Shown piece after piece: positions 61,142 to 64,000 of a stretch of 64,000 nt of DNA. Numbering within the stretch: position 1 is the first letter of the stretch; every line of letters starts with the position of its first letter. The DNA is from Streptomyces sp. NRRL F-5135. GTDB lineage: Bacteria > Actinomycetota > Actinomycetes > Streptomycetales > Streptomycetaceae. The notes beneath the pieces were generated by a model. It made no database searches, had not been told where the DNA came from, and worked only from the letters and a program-made list of their open reading frames with translations. A program made the position numbers and the translations under genes. Location: NCBI RefSeq assembly GCF_000719775.1, contig NZ_JOHR01000001.1, positions 558,001 to 622,000 on the forward strand. Direction: 5' to 3'.

Positions 61142-62546
61142 CACCCTCCGCGCCAATGAGGACGCGGCCACCGATCCCGGTGCGGAGCCGGTCACGGCGA
61201 GCGCCACCACACCACGCCCGTACGAGAATTACGTCTACGCCTATCCGCACAAGACGGCCTACCGTCCCCTGCCGGACCGTCCCGCGCTGCGCGACCTGTG
61301 GGCGGGCGAGCGTCTGGACGCGCTCTCGCTCTACCTGCACATCCCCTTCTGCGAGGTCCGCTGCGGCTTCTGCAACCTCTTCACCCGGATCGGCGCCCCG
61401 GACGAGCTGACGACGCGCTACCTGGACGCCCTGGACCGACAGGCGACAGCGGTGCGGGAGGCGCTCGACGAGGCAGCGTCCCGGGCCGGTGCCGCCGCCG
61501 TACGGTTCGCCACCGCCGCCTTCGGCGGGGGCACCCCCACCTTCCTCGACGCCGCCGAGCTGACGCGGCTCTGCGACATCGCGGAGGGACGCATGGGGGT
61601 GCGGCTGACGGACGTCCCGCTCTCCGTGGAGACCTCCCCCGCCACGGCCACCGCCGACCGGCTGGCCGTGCTCGCCGACCGGGGCGCCACCCGCCTGAGC
61701 ATCGGAGTCCAGAGCTTCGACGACGCCGAGGCGAGGGCCGCCGTGCGGCCGCAGCGGCGCGCCGACGTGGAGGCGGCGCTCGGGCGGATACGCGAGGCGC
61801 GGATCCCGGTCCTCAACATCGACCTCATCTACGGCATCGACGGCCAGACGGAACACACCTGGCGCCGTTCCCTGGACGCCGCGCTCGCCTGGCGGCCCGA
61901 GGAGCTGTACCTGTACCCGCTCTACGTCCGGCCCCTCACCGGCCTCGGCAGGCTCGGCGCGCACGGCGACGCCGCCTGGGACGACCAGCGGCTGCGCCTG
62001 TACCGGCAGGGCCGCGACCACTTGCTCGCCCAGGGATACGAGCAGGTCTCCATGCGGATGTTCCGCCGGGCGGACGCCCCGCCCCAGGGGGCGGACGACT
62101 ACGCCTGCCAGACCGACGGCATGATCGGCCTCGGCTGCGGGGCCCGCTCGTACACGTCCACGCTGCACTACTCCCTGGACTACGCCGTCGACATGCGCGA
62201 GATCCGCCGCATCATCGACACCTACACCACCACCGAGGACTTCTCCCGGGCCGAGGTCGGCCGGCGCGTCGACGGTGACGAGGCACGCCGCCGTCATCTG
62301 CTCCAGTCGCTGCTCCAGGCGCGGGGCATGGAGGTGGCGGACTACCGAGGGCGGTTCGGCACCACCCCCGCCGAGGACTTCCCCGCCGAACTGGCGCGGT
62401 TCGCCGCGCTCGGCTGGCTGGCCGAGGACGTGGACCCGGGCCTGCTCCGGCTGTCGCCCGAGGGGCTGGCGTACTCGGACGCGCTGGGACCCGCGCTCTT
62501 CTCACCCGCCGTACGGGCCGCGATGGCCGCGTACGCGTGGAAGTGA
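61128..62546 (+). CDS. STM4012 family radical SAM protein (HemW-like)
   Basis: 472 residues from ATG 61128. The radical SAM cluster motif is C75-x3-C79-x2-C82 in HIPFCEVRCGFC, with the downstream AFGGGTPTFL and SIGVQSFDDAEARAAVRPQ segments of the HemN/HemW branch. The C-terminal half has a winged-helix-like domain (RRHLLQSLLQARGM). It would bind [4Fe-4S] and SAM and perform a radical step such as methylation or rearrangement on the pathway substrate. It is not coproporphyrinogen oxidase, because no haem genes are near and the family is distinct. Confidence 0.9.
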   Translation: MSTTDTLRANEDAATDPGAEPVTASATTPRPYENYVYAYPHKTAYRPLPDRPALRDLWAGERLDALSLYLHIPFCEVRCGFCNLFTRIGAPDELTTRYLDALDRQATAVREALDEAASRAGAAAVRFATAAFGGGTPTFLDAAELTRLCDIAEGRMGVRLTDVPLSVETSPATATADRLAVLADRGATRLSIGVQSFDDAEARAAVRPQRRADVEAALGRIREARIPVLNIDLIYGIDGQTEHTWRRSLDAALAWRPEELYLYPLYVRPLTGLGRLGAHGDAAWDDQRLRLYRQGRDHLLAQGYEQVSMRMFRRADAPPQGADDYACQTDGMIGLGCGARSYTSTLHYSLDYAVDMREIRRIIDTYTTTEDFSRAEVGRRVDGDEARRRHLLQSLLQARGMEVADYRGRFGTTPAEDFPAELARFAALGWLAEDVDPGLLRLSPEGLAYSDALGPALFSPAVRAAMAAYAWK

Positions 62547-62553
62547 GCCCGGC

Positions 62554-63399
62554 GTGGACCTGACGATCCTGTACCGCGGCCCGCTCGCCTCCTGCGACTA
62601 CGACTGTCCCTACTGTCCCTTCGCCAAGCGGCGGGACAGCCCGGAGCGGCTGCGTGCCGACCGGGCCGCGCTGGAACGTTTCGCCGACTGGGCGGCACAG
62701 CAGTCGCGGGACCGGCTGTCCGTGCTGTTCACCCCCTGGGGCGAGGGTCTGGTGCGCTCCTGGTACCGGCGGACCCTCGCCGAGCTCTCCCACCTGCCGC
62801 ATCTGCGCCGGGTGGCCATCCAGACCAACCTCAGCTCTCGTACGGACTGGCTGGCGGACGCCGACCTCGGGACGCTGGCCCTGTGGTGCACGTACCACCC
62901 GGGGCAGACGCCGTACGACCGTTTCCTCGCCAAATGCCATGACCTCGCGGACCGCGGGGCCCGGTTCAGCGTGGGCGTCGTCGGCCTGCCCGAGCACCTG
63001 GAGCACGCCCGCAGGCTGCGTGCCGCGCTGCCCGGCCATGTCTACCTGTGGATCAACGCGGCCGAGGGGCACACCTACACGGACGAGGAGGCCGCCCGCT
63101 GGACGGACCTCGACCCCCTCTTCCCCTACAGCCGGCACCCCCACCGCTCGGCCGGCCTGCCGTGCCGCACGGGCGAGTCCGTGATCTCGGTGGACGGCGA
63201 AGGGACCGTACGGCGCTGCCACTTCGTGCCGTCCGAGCTGGGCAACCTGTACGACGGTTCGTACCGCCGGGCACTGGCGCCCCGCGCGTGCCCGCTGGCG
63301 GTGTGCGACTGCCACATCGGCTACGTGCACCTGGAGACGCTGCCGCTGTACGACGTCTTCGCGGGCGGCGTGCTGGAGAGGATCCCGGCGAAAGCCTGA
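62554..63399 (+). CDS. STM4011 family radical SAM protein
   Basis: 281 residues, start GTG 62554, 7 bp after the STM4012 stop. The SAM cluster motif is C14-x3-C18-x2-C21 in SCDYDCPYCPF. C-terminal cysteines (LPCRTGES, RRCHFVPSE, CPLAVCDCHIGY) resemble a SPASM-like auxiliary cluster, as in peptide-modifying radical SAM enzymes. Two radical SAM enzymes plus an ATP-grasp make a RiPP-like or peptide-like product plausible, but no precursor peptide gene is visible. It ends the operon. Confidence 0.9.
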   Translation: MDLTILYRGPLASCDYDCPYCPFAKRRDSPERLRADRAALERFADWAAQQSRDRLSVLFTPWGEGLVRSWYRRTLAELSHLPHLRRVAIQTNLSSRTDWLADADLGTLALWCTYHPGQTPYDRFLAKCHDLADRGARFSVGVVGLPEHLEHARRLRAALPGHVYLWINAAEGHTYTDEEAARWTDLDPLFPYSRHPHRSAGLPCRTGESVISVDGEGTVRRCHFVPSELGNLYDGSYRRALAPRACPLAVCDCHIGYVHLETLPLYDVFAGGVLERIPAKA

Positions 63400-63403
63400 C
63401 GGA

Positions 63404-63463
63404 CCTGCCGGGGCGGCGCGGGAGCCCCCGCGGGCCGTACGGGCGCGGACAAGCCCCGGCAGG
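63404..63463. terminator. Hairpin after the STM4011 gene
   Basis: CCTGCCGGGGC (63404-63414) is perfectly complementary to GCCCCGGCAGG (63453-63463), enclosing a 38-nt GC-rich loop with inner pairing. It lies between convergent genes and can end both the STM operon and the SGNH gene transcript. Confidence 0.6.
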
Positions 63464-63511
63464 GCCCCGGGTCCCGTTCTCCCGGCGTCCGAAGGGCCCG
63501 CCGGGAGGCGC

Positions 63512-64000
63512 TCAGCGTTCCAGGGGCAGGAGGTCGGGCCGTTTTGCCGCCACGTGATCACCTGACGATTCGCCCCGCAGGCGGCGGCCGATCCAGGGCA
63601 CCAGGTACTCACGTGCCCAGTGGAGGTCGTCCCGGCGTGTCTCCAGCGCGCCCCGGGGAGCCTGCGGCGGCCACGCCTGGTCCGGGTCGGCGGGCACCGG
63701 TACGCCCAGCACCTGCGCGGCGCGCAGCGCGACCCGGGTGTGGCCCTCGGGCGAGAGATGGAGCCGGTCGCCGTCCCAGGCCCGCCGGTCCTGGACGGAC
63801 CTGAGGGACCACAGGTCGAGCACCGGGCAGCCGTACCGGTCGGCGATGGCGCGCACGTGCGCGGTGTACGTGGCGACCTTGCCGCGCAGATGGCGCAGGA
63901 CGGGTATGCCACGGGTGTCGAAGCCGGTGGTCACCATGACCGTGCCGACCACGCCCGTCAGGTCCGCGACGGCCCGCTCGAACCGCTCGGCGACATCGTC
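63512..64000 (-). CDS. SGNH/GDSL hydrolase, C-terminal part
   Basis: The gene enters from beyond base 64000 and stops at 63512. The visible 162 residues include VMVTTGFDTRGIPVLRHLRGKVATY, VLDLWSLRSVQDRRAWDGDR and the catalytic block V motif DRLHLSPEGHTRVA with the Asp-x-x-His pair. The block I Ser (GDS) is outside the window. Such hydrolases deacylate sugars, lipids or esters. It converges on the STM cluster, so a functional link is uncertain. Confidence 0.88.
   Translation of the reverse strand, partial: DDVAERFERAVADLTGVVGTVMVTTGFDTRGIPVLRHLRGKVATYTAHVRAIADRYGCPVLDLWSLRSVQDRRAWDGDRLHLSPEGHTRVALRAAQVLGVPVPADPDQAWPPQAPRGALETRRDDLHWAREYLVPWIGRRLRGESSGDHVAAKRPDLLPLER

Noticed and set aside
61128..62546. 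Coproporphyrinogen dehydrogenase or HemW
   Set aside because: The radical SAM motif is shared, but the operon context is the STM4011-4015 set and no haem genes are present.

Overview
The window reads as a chromosomal segment of a Streptomyces-like actinomycete. GC is very high throughout, ATGA, GTGA and TGATG start/stop overlaps are frequent, and the gene set includes a conservon operon (cvnABCD plus GAF), Tat and lipoprotein exports, a 7Fe ferredoxin and many LacI/IclR/AsnC-type regulators.

Left part (1-14104): the start of an MHS-type transporter; a LacI regulator-ribokinase-RpiB sugar operon with a perfect palindromic operator; a tRNA-Pro(GGG) with its own terminator; a DinB-fold protein; a secreted serine beta-lactamase-like hydrolase; a hidden 44-codon gene closed by a 19-bp hairpin; the conservon; and an AsnC/Lrp regulator divergent from an amidohydrolase-AbgT transporter pair.

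Centre (14146-37841): a large catabolic island built from three divergent promoter regions. It encodes an apparently complete meta-cleavage route: a Rieske oxygenase, 7Fe ferredoxin and TrxB-like reductase, a LigB/MhpB-type extradiol dioxygenase, a ring-fission-product hydrolase, and MhpD-, MhpE- and MhpF-like enzymes. It also carries an LLM flavoprotein, two further alpha/beta hydrolases, two split MaoC/FAS1-like hotdog pairs, a fused two-domain CoA-transferase, an acyl-CoA ligase, an MDR oxidoreductase, an ABC importer with two paralogous lipoprotein receptors, and an IclR regulator. An 18-bp motif recurs four times at the three divergent promoters and is a candidate common operator. The cluster also holds an M20-fold protein that has lost all its zinc ligands and a 38-residue membrane peptide gene translationally coupled to it. 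The substrate cannot be read from the sequence; the logic is import, oxygenation, ring fission, CoA activation of a released acid, and conversion of the dienoate to pyruvate and acetyl-CoA.

Right-centre (37906-53871): an ABC exporter, a small PSQAEGE-repeat protein, a very large Tat-exported discoidin-domain protein under a LacI-type operator, an ArsR-controlled FAD monooxygenase, a MerR regulator, and a decayed accessory zone of gene fragments (SDR/glycosidase chimera, rhodanese, GNAT, DinB, DUF721, nuclease with frameshift, Tn3 transposase scrap, TPR, histidine kinase). Inside it sits an intact pair encoding an Ig-like protein and an MABP-like protein.

Right end (53872-64000): an MBL-fold hydrolase, a PfkB kinase, a DUF6745 protein with a small histidine-rich partner, and then the complete five-gene STM4015-STM4014-STM4013-STM4012-STM4011 operon (repeat protein, ATP-grasp, alkaline-phosphatase-fold enzyme, two radical SAM enzymes). 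This is a conserved system with no established function and is the strongest candidate for an undescribed biochemical pathway. The window ends inside an SGNH hydrolase gene.
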